From the NCBI GenBank assembly GCA_902606105.1, contig CACLFK010000002.1, forward strand, positions 43,776 to 107,775: a stretch of 64,000 nt of DNA. Reading direction: 5' to 3'. Positions 1 through 9,044 of the stretch are shown one piece after another. The stretch comes from an uncultured Pelagibacteraceae bacterium. GTDB lineage: Bacteria > Pseudomonadota > Alphaproteobacteria > Pelagibacterales > Pelagibacteraceae. The notes below the pieces were generated by a model. The model did not search any database. It was not told the DNA's origin and saw nothing but the letters and a program-made list of their open reading frames with translations. Position numbers and translations under genes: made by a program. The number at the start of each line of letters is the position of its first letter. Position 1 is the first letter of the stretch.

Positions 1-1
1 A

Positions 2-475
2 AAGTTTGATGTACACTTAATGATTTCGCCAGTGCATAAATACATAAAAGCATATGCTGACGCAGGAGCAGATATTATTACAATTCACCCAGAAGCTACT
101 CAAAACTTGGGGGAGTCAATTAAAACGATTAAAGGTTTAAAAAAAAAAGTTGGAGTTTCTCTTAATCCAGAATCAAAAATAGAATTAATTACTGAATTTT
201 TAGATCAAATAGATTTGGTTTTAATCATGAGTGTTAATCCAGGTTTTGGTGGTCAAAAATTTATGCCGGAAGTTCTGTATAAAATTAAACAACTTAAAAA
301 AATTCAAAAAGAAAAAAACTTGACCTTTGATATTGAAATAGATGGTGGAATAAATTTTGAAAATTGCAAGGTTGCTATTGATGCTGGTGCAAATATTCTT
401 GTTTCAGGGACAACTGTATTCAAAAGTAATGATGGAGACATAAAAAAGAATATTAATTTATTGAAACTAAAATAA
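2..475 (+). CDS. rpe: Ribulose-phosphate 3-epimerase, 5' end missing
   Basis: Interconverts ribulose-5-phosphate and xylulose-5-phosphate in the pentose phosphate pathway. The ORF track starts at an internal ATG, but the frame is open to the window edge and the six extra codons read KFDVHL, giving the family motif FDVHLMI. Also visible are the metal/phosphate-site stretches ITIHPEA, MSVNPGFGGQKF and EIDGGIN, and the C-terminal phosphate-binding region ANILVSGTTVF. About 157 residues are present, against a usual length near 220, so roughly 60 N-terminal residues lie outside the window. It probably forms an operon with the next two genes, since the gap to the heparinase-like gene is only 4 bp. 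Identification is secure. Confidence 0.95.
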   Translation, partial: KFDVHLMISPVHKYIKAYADAGADIITIHPEATQNLGESIKTIKGLKKKVGVSLNPESKIELITEFLDQIDLVLIMSVNPGFGGQKFMPEVLYKIKQLKKIQKEKNLTFDIEIDGGINFENCKVAIDAGANILVSGTTVFKSNDGDIKKNINLLKLK

Positions 476-479
476 GTTA

Positions 480-2105
480 ATGAATAATGTAAATTCCTTA
501 GGTTTTTTTAGCCAATTTTATTTTGGTTTAAAGAATAATTTTAAAAAAATTTATCAAAATTCTAATTTTTACGAAAAAAAAATTTCAAAAACTTTTGATA
601 ATAATTTTCAATATAAGCCAAGTCCCCACCTTCTCTCTTCAATTATAAAATATCAAAATAAAAAATACCGAATTGAAGATTTTACTTTCGGATCTATTTG
701 GCAAAGTAAAATGAGTAGAAAAGACTATGAGAGATTAAATAATTTTTTTTGGTTTTTCAGTCTTGACTTAAAATCCTCAAAAGAAAGTGCACAGACAGTC
801 ATTAAAAATTGGGTAAAGAAGAATAGTAAATACAATAAAGATAGTTGGGAATTTGATTTAACCTCTAAAAGGATAATTGCGTGGTTATCCAATCACCAGC
901 TTACCTATCAAGATAGTGATGAAGAATATCGTTTAATGTTTAATCACATGATTCAAAAACAAACTAATCATTTGTTAAGTGAAATTAACTCTTCAAATGC
1001 ATTTGAAAATAAATTAATTGGTTGTTCTGCAATAATTTTAACTGGGTTGGCTTATAAAAGCGAAAAAAACTATCTTGAAAACGGATTGGGTATTTTAAAA
1101 AATATAATTAAATCCTCAATTGACAACCAGGGCTTTACAAAATCGCGAAGCATTAAACAATTAGTCTTTTATCTAAAATATTTTATCATCATAAGAGAAT
1201 GGTTTAAAGAGTCTCAAAATGTAATTCCAGAATATATAGATGAAACAATATTTTATTTAGGATCAAGTTATGCATTTATCTGGAAAAATATTGGTACCGA
1301 TGTTTTCTTTAATGGTAATTACTATTCAGAAAACAAGGAGTTTGATCAATACTTAAAAAGATTTGGTTATACTTTTAAAAATGAAGTGAATGAGCTTGGT
1401 GGATATGCCATTCTGAAAAATAAAAAAATTATTTTAGCAATGGACATAGGCTCAAGCCCAAGCAAAAACTTTTCTATAGATTATCAATACGGTGCCCTAT
1501 CTTTTGAGATTTATTCAAATCAAAAAAGATTAATAACTAATGCAGGGTATTTTTCGAACAAAAATAATAAACTAAATAAACTCTGTAAGAGCACGGCTCT
1601 TCATAGTGCCTTAATCATCGAAGATTTTTCTTCATGCTTGTCCAAAAAAACTAATAACAATATTTTGATTGAAAAAGGACTTAAAGTTTCAAAAAAAAGC
1701 ATTGTATATGAAAAAAATTATTGGAAGATTTCAGGTACCCATGATGGATATTTAGAAAAATTTGGTACAATTCATGAGAGGGAAATTGAATTTTATCCAG
1801 AGCAAAACAAATTTGTTGGATCTGATAAAATATTAAGAAAAAACCCCAATAAGGAGATAAAATTTGATATTAGATTCCATCTTGATCCAAATTCCAAAGT
1901 GATGAAAACCCAAGATAATAAATCTATACTTATTGAATTAGAGGATGAAGGCTGGAGATTCACTTGTGATAAATTAGATATAAATATTGATAATAGCTTG
2001 TATTTCGGTAATAAAAATTCCTACAAAGATAATCAAAATATTTTTATTTCTGGAATGAATAAAGAAAATGAGCAAATTATAAAATGGGAAATAATTAAAT
2101 TATAA
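480..2105 (+). CDS. Heparinase II/III-like protein
   Basis: A 541-residue protein resembling the heparinase II/III-like family that sits between rpe and purH in many alphaproteobacteria. The N-terminal half (about 1-290) looks alpha-helical and Trp/Tyr rich, like the alpha/alpha toroid of polysaccharide lyases. The C-terminal half contains the family's beta region, with LGGYAILKNKKIILAMDIG, YGALSFEIYSNQKRLITNAG and a following STALHSALIIED. I see no signal peptide, so it may be cytoplasmic. The substrate is unknown; a role in envelope or oligosaccharide turnover is only a guess. It overlaps purH by 1 bp (TAATG), which suggests translational coupling. Family call is good, function is not established. 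Confidence 0.8.
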   Translation: MNNVNSLGFFSQFYFGLKNNFKKIYQNSNFYEKKISKTFDNNFQYKPSPHLLSSIIKYQNKKYRIEDFTFGSIWQSKMSRKDYERLNNFFWFFSLDLKSSKESAQTVIKNWVKKNSKYNKDSWEFDLTSKRIIAWLSNHQLTYQDSDEEYRLMFNHMIQKQTNHLLSEINSSNAFENKLIGCSAIILTGLAYKSEKNYLENGLGILKNIIKSSIDNQGFTKSRSIKQLVFYLKYFIIIREWFKESQNVIPEYIDETIFYLGSSYAFIWKNIGTDVFFNGNYYSENKEFDQYLKRFGYTFKNEVNELGGYAILKNKKIILAMDIGSSPSKNFSIDYQYGALSFEIYSNQKRLITNAGYFSNKNNKLNKLCKSTALHSALIIEDFSSCLSKKTNNNILIEKGLKVSKKSIVYEKNYWKISGTHDGYLEKFGTIHEREIEFYPEQNKFVGSDKILRKNPNKEIKFDIRFHLDPNSKVMKTQDNKSILIELEDEGWRFTCDKLDINIDNSLYFGNKNSYKDNQNIFISGMNKENEQIIKWEIIKL

Positions 2106-3637
2106 TGAAAATAAAAACTGCTCTCATTTCCGTTTCAGATAAAAAAAACCTGAAACCTCTTTTAAATGTACTAAAAAAAAATAAAGTAAAAATTATAAGT
2201 TCCGGCGGTACCTACAAAGAAATTAAAAAATTAAAATTTAATTGTATTGAGGTCTCAAAGTTTACTAACTCACCAGAAATTCTGGAAGGAAGAGTTAAAA
2301 CCCTTCACCCTAAAATACATGCTGGAATACTAAACAAAAGAAAAAGCAAATTACACCTAAAAGACTTAAGAGTTAATAATTTTGAAAATATAGATTTGGT
2401 TATCGTAAATTTTTATCCATTCGAAAACACATTAAAAATTACTAACAATCACAACAAAATAGTTGAAAATATTGATGTTGGAGGCCCAGCACTGGTCAGA
2501 TCTGCTGCAAAAAATTACAAGGATGTAACGGTAATTACATCATCAGAACAATATTCTGAATTAATAGATGAACTAAATAAATATAAAGGATCTACATCTT
2601 TAGTCTTTAGGGAAAAACTATCAAGAATTGCTTTTACTGAAACAGCTTGTTACGACTCTATAATTTCAGGTTATTTTAATAAAGTAACCAATACAAGCTT
2701 TCCAAAAAAAAAAGTATTGCATGGAAACTTAATTGAAAAACTCAGGTATGGTGAAAATCCTCACCAAGAAAGTGGAATTTATTCAACAAAATCAGAAATG
2801 GATATCCAGCAAATCCACGGAAAACAACTAAGTTATAATAATTATAATGATATTTTTGCAGCATTAACAATTTCAAAATCACTTCCAACAAATATTGGAA
2901 CAGTAATTGTTAAGCATGCAAATCCTTGTGGAGTTTCGATTAAACAGAACCACCTTGAAAGCTATAAATCTGCTTTTGCATGTGACCCAGTAAGTGCTTT
3001 TGGGGGAATAGTTTCTTGTAATTTTAAAATAACAAAACTTTTAGCTCTTGAATTAAGTAAACTATTTCTGGAAGTAATTGTGGCTAATAACTTTGAGACT
3101 AGTGCTTTAAAAATATTAAAGAAAAAGAAAAATTTAAGATTAATAGACGCTTCAAATTACAAGGTTGATAATAATTTAAAATATGTATCGGTTAGTGACA
3201 AAATATTAATACAATCAGAGGATATAAAAAAATCCACCACAAAAGATTTAAAAATTGTATCAAAACGAAAACCAACCTCAAAAGAAATGAAAAATCTAAT
3301 TTTTGCATTTAATGTGTGCAAGTATGTTAAATCTAATGCAATTGTTCTTGCTGCAAATGAGACAACCGCTGGTATTGGCTCTGGACAACCAAGCAGATTA
3401 GATAGTTGCAAAATAGCAATAGATAAAATGAAAAAATTTACAAATATAAATGAAGATTTGGTTGCAGCTTCGGATGCGTTTTTTCCATTTGTAGATGGTA
3501 TAGAAAAGTTAGTACAATCAGGAGTTCAAGCAGTGATTCAACCATCAGGATCAATAAGGGATAAAGAGATAATTAAATTTGCGAATGAAACTGATACGGT
3601 TTTAGTTTTTTCAAAAACTAGACACTTTAAGCATTAG
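2105..3637 (+). CDS. purH: Bifunctional AICAR transformylase / IMP cyclohydrolase PurH
   Basis: Catalyses the last two steps of de novo IMP synthesis: formylation of AICAR and ring closure. The N-terminal cyclohydrolase (MGS-like) domain shows ALISVSDKKNL, ISSGGTYK and GRVKTLHPKIHAGIL. The C-terminal transformylase domain shows RYGENPHQ, the KHANPCGV motif with its catalytic Lys-His, DPVSAFGGIVS and GIGSGQPSRLDS. Its 510 residues match the usual length of 510-530. It starts within the stop codon of the heparinase-like gene. Its last 11 bp overlap the 3' end of the convergent dehydratase gene, leaving no room for a separate terminator. Confidence 0.97.
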   Translation: MKIKTALISVSDKKNLKPLLNVLKKNKVKIISSGGTYKEIKKLKFNCIEVSKFTNSPEILEGRVKTLHPKIHAGILNKRKSKLHLKDLRVNNFENIDLVIVNFYPFENTLKITNNHNKIVENIDVGGPALVRSAAKNYKDVTVITSSEQYSELIDELNKYKGSTSLVFREKLSRIAFTETACYDSIISGYFNKVTNTSFPKKKVLHGNLIEKLRYGENPHQESGIYSTKSEMDIQQIHGKQLSYNNYNDIFAALTISKSLPTNIGTVIVKHANPCGVSIKQNHLESYKSAFACDPVSAFGGIVSCNFKITKLLALELSKLFLEVIVANNFETSALKILKKKKNLRLIDASNYKVDNNLKYVSVSDKILIQSEDIKKSTTKDLKIVSKRKPTSKEMKNLIFAFNVCKYVKSNAIVLAANETTAGIGSGQPSRLDSCKIAIDKMKKFTNINEDLVAASDAFFPFVDGIEKLVQSGVQAVIQPSGSIRDKEIIKFANETDTVLVFSKTRHFKH

Positions 3638-3971
3638 TTATCTTATCTATTTTTGCAGCTAAAATAAAATCATTTTCAGAAAGACCTTTTATGGCATGAG
3701 TGGTAACTTTAATTTCAGCATAACCCCAACCAAAAGAGATATCGGGATGATGTCCTTCATTCTCAGATATTTGACCAACTTTATTTACAAAATCTTGACT
3801 TTTCAAAAAATTTTCAAATTTAAATTTTTTTGATAAAAAAAATATTTCATCTTCACCTTTTGTAATATCCCATCCATCCACTTTTTTTTGGTATTTATGA
3901 ATTTCAGATACATCAAAAGGCAAAACTCCACCTTCACATGGCATACATTTTTTATTTAATAAATCACTCAT
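3627..3971 (-). CDS. Pterin-4-alpha-carbinolamine dehydratase
   Basis: A 114-residue single-domain protein. The signature EGHHPDISFGWGYAEIKVTTHAIKGLSENDF carries the catalytic His residues and the C-terminal motif of the PCD/DCoH family. The family dehydrates 4a-hydroxytetrahydropterin, recycling the cofactor of aromatic amino acid hydroxylases. No hydroxylase is visible in this window, so the in vivo substrate is open; in some bacteria the family is linked to molybdopterin or folate metabolism. A Cys pair near the N terminus (KKCMPCEGG) is common in the bacterial subgroup. It overlaps the 3' end of purH by 11 bp and starts just downstream of tRNA-Gly on the same strand. Confidence 0.93.
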   Translation of the reverse strand: MSDLLNKKCMPCEGGVLPFDVSEIHKYQKKVDGWDITKGEDEIFFLSKKFKFENFLKSQDFVNKVGQISENEGHHPDISFGWGYAEIKVTTHAIKGLSENDFILAAKIDKITNA

Positions 3972-3981
3972 AATTCAATTC

Positions 3982-4056
3982 TGGAGCGGGCAAAGGGGGT
4001 CGAACCCTCGACCTTCTCGTTGGCAACGAGACGCTCTACCACTGAGCTATACCCGC
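3982..4056 (-). tRNA. tRNA-Gly (anticodon GCC)
   Basis: Read on the minus strand it begins GCGGGTATAGCTCAGTGGTA and ends TTGCCCGCTCCA. A 7-bp acceptor stem forms (with one G-T pair), the D-arm is standard, the anticodon arm CTCGT-TGCCA-ACGAG places GCC in the loop, and the T-arm carries GGTTCGAACCC. The CCA end is encoded in the DNA. Length is 75 nt. This is the only tRNA I found in the window. Confidence 0.96.
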
Positions 4057-4121
4057 TTAAATTATTTTTAAAATTAAACTTTTTTTCGTATTCTATCAAT
4101 ACAAAATTAAAATAGATATGT

Positions 4122-4127
4122 TATAAT
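4122..4127 (+). promoter_or_regulatory. Candidate -10 box for the LON-domain gene
   Basis: A perfect TATAAT lies 10 nt before the ATG at 4138. No convincing -35 hexamer is present at the expected spacing. If used, transcription would start about 4 nt before the start codon. In such AT-rich DNA a chance match is possible. Confidence 0.4.
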
Positions 4128-4137
4128 TTTGTATAAA

Positions 4138-4782
4138 ATGAAAAAAGATAATCTTCCTGCACAGATACCTGTCTTTCCACTAAGTAACTTTATAATTTTT
4201 CCAAAAGCTACAGTGCCATTAAATATTTTTGAACCTCGTTATATTGAAATGGTTAATGATAGTATGAAATCAAATAAAATTATTGGCATGATACAACCAA
4301 AAAACTCAGCAGGTGGAAATAACAGTCCAGAATTACACGAGGTTGGCTGTTTAGGAAAAATAACAAGTTTTAAAGAAACAGAAGATGGACGTTATTTGAT
4401 TGAATTAAAAGGCTTAATAAGATTTGAAAATATTAAGGAATTGACCACTGGAAAAAAATACAGAGTCTTAAATGTCAACTATGAAAATTTTTATGAAGAT
4501 TTAAAAGATGAAAAAGAGAATCTTAATTTTTCTGATCTTGAACTAATTTTCAAAGATTTAAAATCCTTATTTGAAAAAAGAGGCTTTATAATTAATTGGA
4601 AAGCATTAGAAAAACAAAGCCTTGATGAAACTGTAAACGCATTAGCAATGGCTTCTCCTTTTTCGCTTGAGGAAAAACAAGTATTATTAGAAGCTAAAAA
4701 TTTAAATATGAGAAAAAATAAGATTGCTGAAATCTTAAGTACATACACTTATGATATATATGATAACACTACTATACAGTAA
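4138..4782 (+). CDS. LON substrate-binding domain protein
   Basis: A 214-residue stand-alone version of the N-terminal (substrate-recognition) domain of Lon protease, with no ATPase or protease domain. The typical N terminus is present: IPVFPLSNFIIFPKATVPLNIFEPRYIEMV, followed by GCLGKITSFKETEDGRYLIELKG. The C-terminal part is helical (SLDETVNALAMASPFSLEEKQVLLE). Proteins like this are widespread in alphaproteobacteria, usually near a thioredoxin-like gene; their role is not well defined, and an adaptor for proteolysis is a guess. The track start at 4129 is a TTG; I prefer the ATG at 4138, which starts MKKDNLPAQIPVFPL. It converges on the UbiH-like gene with a 1-bp gap. Confidence 0.88.
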   Translation: MKKDNLPAQIPVFPLSNFIIFPKATVPLNIFEPRYIEMVNDSMKSNKIIGMIQPKNSAGGNNSPELHEVGCLGKITSFKETEDGRYLIELKGLIRFENIKELTTGKKYRVLNVNYENFYEDLKDEKENLNFSDLELIFKDLKSLFEKRGFIINWKALEKQSLDETVNALAMASPFSLEEKQVLLEAKNLNMRKNKIAEILSTYTYDIYDNTTIQ

Positions 4783-4783
4783 A

Positions 4784-5851
4784 CTAAATTAAAGTTCCCC
4801 TGTCAGCAATTTTTGTAAATAGCTTATTAATTTTAGAGTTTTTGTTTAACAATTGAACTGATTTACTCAAAAGACTGGTATTCATTTTTCTCTCAAAGTT
4901 AAAAAATTCATGAATAAAATCAATTCCATTAGAAAATATAAAGTTTTTATGTTTTAATTTTTTTTCAAACTCATAATTAACAGAACTATCTACTTTTAAG
5001 CCTAAACTGTATTTACTTATAATAATTTCTAAAAGAACTTTGATATCTCGGATAGTCATATTAAAACCTTGGCCAGCAAGTGGATGAATTTTATGTATCA
5101 AATCGCCAAAAGCTAATATGTGATTATGGTAGTATGATCTCAAGCTCAAGGATTTTAACTCGAAAGAATTAATTTTATCTATTTTTTGAATTTTATATTT
5201 AAAATTATACTTTTCAATCAAACTATTAATATTTTCATTTTTTTTATTATAAACAGAATAAACTACTGACGTTTCTTTTTTAGAAATAGGTAAAAAGGCT
5301 ATAGGTCCTAATTTAGTAAAAATTTGCACTGCAACGTCATTATCAATTTTCTCGTGTTGTATAATTGTCGTGTATGCGAAACTATTGTATTTTTTTAAAA
5401 TTTTTCGACTGAAGTACTTCTTTGTAATTGGGCTAGTAGAATCAGTATTAATAACAAGATTGTAATTTTCTAAAAAGTCAAAATTTTTTACAAGATTAAT
5501 TTTTTTAAAATACTTTTCTGTAGAAAGACTTTTTTCTAAACATTCGAAAAGCTTTTGATTTTTAATTATAGAAAAAAGCTGGTTTTCATTATTTTCGAAA
5601 TTAATTAATTTTTCTTCTCTCAAATTATCTGAAAAAATTTCTATTTTTTTTAATTTCCAAGAAATTTTATCTATATTCATTATTGAATTATTAAAAAATT
5701 CAATATTACTCTTTGAAATACCAATAGTTCTTGATTTATCTTGTGAATCTATTTTTTTTTGTGAAAAAAGATCTACATATATACTCTGATTAACTAAAGC
5801 TTTTGCTAAAGTTAAACTAGATAAGCCAGAACCTAATATACAAACTCTCAT
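4784..5851 (-). CDS. FAD-dependent ubiquinone-biosynthesis hydroxylase, UbiH/UbiF/Coq6 type
   Basis: A 355-residue flavoprotein monooxygenase. Shown by the N-terminal dinucleotide-binding motif CILGSGLSSLTLAKAL and by the family signature GDLIHKIHPLAGQGFNMTIRD, which binds FAD in the UbiH/Coq6 group. The expected reaction is ring hydroxylation in ubiquinone biosynthesis at the membrane; which ring position cannot be told from the sequence. The track start (5890) adds 13 residues of no family character. I choose the ATG at 5851 because the Rossmann motif then starts at residue 3, and because a good promoter (TTGTAT-17-TAAAAT) lies between the two candidate starts. It is divergent from ftsK. 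Confidence 0.88.
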   Translation of the reverse strand: MRVCILGSGLSSLTLAKALVNQSIYVDLFSQKKIDSQDKSRTIGISKSNIEFFNNSIMNIDKISWKLKKIEIFSDNLREEKLINFENNENQLFSIIKNQKLFECLEKSLSTEKYFKKINLVKNFDFLENYNLVINTDSTSPITKKYFSRKILKKYNSFAYTTIIQHEKIDNDVAVQIFTKLGPIAFLPISKKETSVVYSVYNKKNENINSLIEKYNFKYKIQKIDKINSFELKSLSLRSYYHNHILAFGDLIHKIHPLAGQGFNMTIRDIKVLLEIIISKYSLGLKVDSSVNYEFEKKLKHKNFIFSNGIDFIHEFFNFERKMNTSLLSKSVQLLNKNSKINKLFTKIADRGTLI

Positions 5852-5861
5852 ATTATTTTTA

Positions 5862-5890
5862 ATTTTAACAACAAAAATTAGATGATACAA
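5862..5890 (-). promoter_or_regulatory. Sigma-70-type promoter of the UbiH-like gene
   Basis: On the minus strand: TTGTAT, 17-bp spacer, TAAAAT, then 10 nt to the ATG at 5851. The predicted leader is about 4 nt. It decides the start codon, because the upstream candidate ATG at 5890 would overlap the -35 box and would not be transcribed from this promoter. Confidence 0.6.
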
Positions 5891-5911
5891 AGTGATTAAA
5901 TCGATTCATAT

Positions 5912-7996
5912 ATGGATATTAAAAAAACAGCCAATTTGTTGCTTAATTTTGCTATAAAGCGGTTAGCAGAAATTTTTGGTATATTTATTTTTGTATCAGG
6001 TGCATTGCTATTAGTGGCTTTAATAACTTACTCACCCGATGATCCTAACTTTATTTTTCCTGATAATACAGACATTAAAAATTTATTAGGTTTTCAGGGC
6101 AGTTTTATTTCTGATTTATTCTTCCAGTCAGTAGGCTTGATTTCTTATTTAATATCTTTCACTTTTATTTTAACAGGTATTAACATAATTAGATTTAAAG
6201 AATTTTTTCTGGCGATTGAGAATATTTTTTTTACAACAACTTATTGTATATTTGGAACACTTTTTTTTAGCTATTTCTATCCTGATGCCTTTACACTTTA
6301 TATAAACGGAAATGGTGGTTTTGTTGGGAATTATTTTAATAAAACTTTTTTTAATTCATTAGTTCAAATCCATGAAACAACTTCATTTTATTTTTTAATT
6401 TTTTTAACATTTTTCTTATTTTTGATTAGTGTCAATTTTAACCCATCTAAATTTTATGAGTTAATTTTTAAAATTTATAATTTCTTTTTTAAAAAAGAAG
6501 AAAAAAATTACACTAACAAGAATGAAGTTATAAGTGAATACATTCCTGAAGATGAAATAAAAAATCTTATTCAAGAAGATCTTCCTTTTATAAAAGCTGA
6601 AAATAAAATTAATGAAAAAATTAAGTTTAAACTTCCAAGTTTTGATTTATTAAAAGTTCCAACTAATAAAGAAAGAGAAAGTTCTAGTCGAAATGAATCG
6701 CACAGCTTAGAATTTTTAGAAAAAATTCTATTAGATTTCGGTGTTAATGGGAATATTAAAAAGGTAAGTCATGGCCCAGTAGTAACTCTTAATGAGTTTG
6801 AACCAGCAGCAGGTGTAAAGGTTTCTAAAATAATAAATTTATCAGATGACATTGCTAGGAATACAAGTTCAGAATCTGCCAGAATTGCAACCATACCAGG
6901 TAGTAACACCATTGGTATAGAGCTACCAAACATCACTAGAGAAAATGTTTATTTAAGTGAGATATTAAACACAACAGATTTTAAAAAAAGAGAAGTAAAA
7001 TTGCCAATAGCACTTGGTAAAAGTATATCGGGCAAACCTATTGTTGGAGATTTATTTTCAATGCCCCACCTACTGATTGCAGGGACTACTGGATCGGGAA
7101 AATCAGTTTGTATCAATACAATTATTTTGTCTCTTCTTTATCGACATACACCCGATAAGTGTAAGTTAATTCTAATTGATCCAAAAATGCTTGAATTGTC
7201 AACCTATGAGGGCATACCACACTTATTGTGCCCTGTTATAACAGAGGCAAAAAAAGCTGCCTCTGTACTTGGCTGGGTAGTTAAAGAAATGGAGAGTAGG
7301 TACAAGCTGATGACCAAAGAAGGCGTTCGAAATATAGATGGCTATAACGCTAAACATAAGTTGCCGATGCCTTATATCGTTGTGGTGGTGGATGAAATGT
7401 CTGACCTTATGTTGGTTGCTGGTAAAGAGATTGAAAATTATATACAAAAACTTTCACAAATGGCTCGTGCAGCTGGTATTCATATTATAATGGCAACCCA
7501 GAGACCAAGTGTTGATGTAATTACTGGAACTATTAAAGCAAATTTCCCAACAAGAATATCTTTTCAAGTTACCTCAAAGATTGATAGTAGAACAATCCTG
7601 GGTGAACAAGGAGCAGAACAATTATTGGGCAAAGGGGATATGCTCTATATGTCATCAGCTAACCGAATAGTCAGAATTCATGCACCTTTTGTGTCAGATG
7701 ATGAAATAGAAAAAATTAACCATTTTTTAAGATTACAAGCTGAACCAGATTACGTAGACGAAATATTAAACTTTGCAGATGAAAAAGAAATTGGGGATAA
7801 CATAAATCAGAGTGATAAAGACGAGCTCTATCAGCAAGCTTTGGAGATAATTAGGTCAGAAGGTAAAGCTTCAACCTCCTTCTTGCAGAGAAAACTCCAA
7901 ATAGGTTACAACAGAGCTGCAAGGATTATAGATATGATGGAAACCAATGGTGTAGTAAGTAAAGCTAATCATGTTGGTAAAAGAGATGTTCTTTAA
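5912..7996 (+). CDS. ftsK: DNA translocase FtsK
   Basis: Septum-anchored, ATP-driven DNA pump that helps resolve and segregate chromosome ends at division. The N terminus has about four membrane segments (starting at residues ~17, 68, 103 and 150). A short charged linker (~195-235) replaces the long linker of E. coli FtsK. The alpha/beta motor carries Walker A AGTTGSGKSV near residue 393 and Walker B VVVVDEMSDLM. The C-terminal winged-helix gamma domain (~630-694, DELYQQALEIIRSEGKASTSFLQRKLQIGYNRAARIID) normally reads KOPS sequences. At 694 residues it is a compact alphaproteobacterial form. lolA begins within its stop codon (1-bp overlap). Confidence 0.97.
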   Translation: MDIKKTANLLLNFAIKRLAEIFGIFIFVSGALLLVALITYSPDDPNFIFPDNTDIKNLLGFQGSFISDLFFQSVGLISYLISFTFILTGINIIRFKEFFLAIENIFFTTTYCIFGTLFFSYFYPDAFTLYINGNGGFVGNYFNKTFFNSLVQIHETTSFYFLIFLTFFLFLISVNFNPSKFYELIFKIYNFFFKKEEKNYTNKNEVISEYIPEDEIKNLIQEDLPFIKAENKINEKIKFKLPSFDLLKVPTNKERESSSRNESHSLEFLEKILLDFGVNGNIKKVSHGPVVTLNEFEPAAGVKVSKIINLSDDIARNTSSESARIATIPGSNTIGIELPNITRENVYLSEILNTTDFKKREVKLPIALGKSISGKPIVGDLFSMPHLLIAGTTGSGKSVCINTIILSLLYRHTPDKCKLILIDPKMLELSTYEGIPHLLCPVITEAKKAASVLGWVVKEMESRYKLMTKEGVRNIDGYNAKHKLPMPYIVVVVDEMSDLMLVAGKEIENYIQKLSQMARAAGIHIIMATQRPSVDVITGTIKANFPTRISFQVTSKIDSRTILGEQGAEQLLGKGDMLYMSSANRIVRIHAPFVSDDEIEKINHFLRLQAEPDYVDEILNFADEKEIGDNINQSDKDELYQQALEIIRSEGKASTSFLQRKLQIGYNRAARIIDMMETNGVVSKANHVGKRDVL

Positions 7997-8544
7997 TGTT
8001 AAAATATACTGTTATCTTATTTTTATGGTTTTTTATTACAAGTAGTAACGCAAGTAATAAAGAAAAAATTATTCACAATTTAAAAAATACTAAAAATCTA
8101 AATTTTAATTTTGAACAAAATATTGATGGAAAAATTGTAGATGGACATTGCACTATTGAATATCCAAAAAAAATATTTTGCGAGTATAAAACAAGTAAAA
8201 ATAAAATTTTGGTTTCAAATGGAAAGTCCTTAGTTATTAAAACTAAAACTAGTTATTATCGATATCCATTAGACAAAACTCCACTGAATTTTATTTTAGA
8301 TAAAGATTTCTTAATTGAAAAAATTAATGTCTTACAAGAAAGAATTATTGATGAAACTTTGATCAATTATACAATTGTAGGCAAAGATAATGAAATAAAT
8401 ATTTTTTTTGACCGAGAAACTTTTGACTTAATTGGATGGCAAAATACAGATGTATATCAAAATTTTAATATTACTTTTTTATCTTCAATTCGAAAAAATG
8501 GAATTATTTCAAAAGATATATTCAAACTACCAGAACAAGATTAA
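7996..8544 (+). CDS. lolA: Outer-membrane lipoprotein carrier protein LolA-like
   Basis: A 182-residue periplasmic protein expected to shuttle lipoproteins from LolCDE to the outer membrane. An N-terminal hydrophobic signal peptide ends near SSNAS, at about residue 20. The mature part follows the LolA pattern: NLNFNFEQNIDGKIVDGHCTIEYPKKIFCEY, then KILVSNGKSLVIKTKTSYYRYPLDKTPL and the DLIGWQNTDVYQN stretch. Position directly after ftsK is the usual alphaproteobacterial arrangement and supports the call. The last 4 bp overlap the convergent GNAT gene. Sequence identity to model LolA is expected to be low, so the symbol rests partly on context. Confidence 0.88.
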   Translation: MLKYTVILFLWFFITSSNASNKEKIIHNLKNTKNLNFNFEQNIDGKIVDGHCTIEYPKKIFCEYKTSKNKILVSNGKSLVIKTKTSYYRYPLDKTPLNFILDKDFLIEKINVLQERIIDETLINYTIVGKDNEINIFFDRETFDLIGWQNTDVYQNFNITFLSSIRKNGIISKDIFKLPEQD

Positions 8545-9044
8545 ATATTTATAATTTCAGTTTTAAATATCTTCATGCCCCTAGTGATATAATTTTTTAA
8601 TGCATTCTTATGATCTAAGGAACAGGTATGAACCCAAGTACGATTAATTTTAAATTTAAAAGACTCTCTTATAGCTTCGGATAGTAAATATGATCCTAGT
8701 TGCCTATTTTGAAATTCCTCTAGAATACCTAAATAAGCTATTTCAACTTCTTTTTTCTCTTGATGATGAATTAACTCAAAAAAACCTACCAAATCATCTT
8801 TGTATTTTAATATAAATGTTTTAACATTTTTACTTGAAACATATTCTATCCACTGCTCTTCAGTCCAAATTAATCTGTCCACCCACTTGTGTTTACTACC
8901 AATGGTTTTATAAAGAAATTTATTTAGTTGAAAATTAATTGGGTCTAGTAAATTTAAAGAGTAGTCATCAGAAGGACTAGATCCTTGATTTAAATCTTCA
9001 AGGGAATTTATTTCTAAATAATTTCTTTTTACTTCTTGTGTCAC
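8541..9044 (-). CDS. GNAT-family N-acetyltransferase
   Basis: A 167-residue protein with the acetyl-CoA-binding core of the GNAT fold: VEIAYLGILEEFQNRQLGSYLLSEAI (motif A, although the usual Q/RxxGxG/A is represented by QNRQLGS), followed by NRTWVHTCSLDHKNALKNYITRGMKIF (motif B, typical of family members acting on small molecules or protein N termini). The substrate cannot be inferred. It overlaps the upstream HIT gene by 4 bp and is probably the last gene of the his-containing minus-strand operon. Confidence 0.85.
   Translation of the reverse strand: MTQEVKRNYLEINSLEDLNQGSSPSDDYSLNLLDPINFQLNKFLYKTIGSKHKWVDRLIWTEEQWIEYVSSKNVKTFILKYKDDLVGFFELIHHQEKKEVEIAYLGILEEFQNRQLGSYLLSEAIRESFKFKINRTWVHTCSLDHKNALKNYITRGMKIFKTEIINI

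Noticed and set aside
5852-5890. Upstream start of the UbiH-like gene
   Set aside because: A good promoter lies within this segment, and the FAD motif should be near the N terminus.
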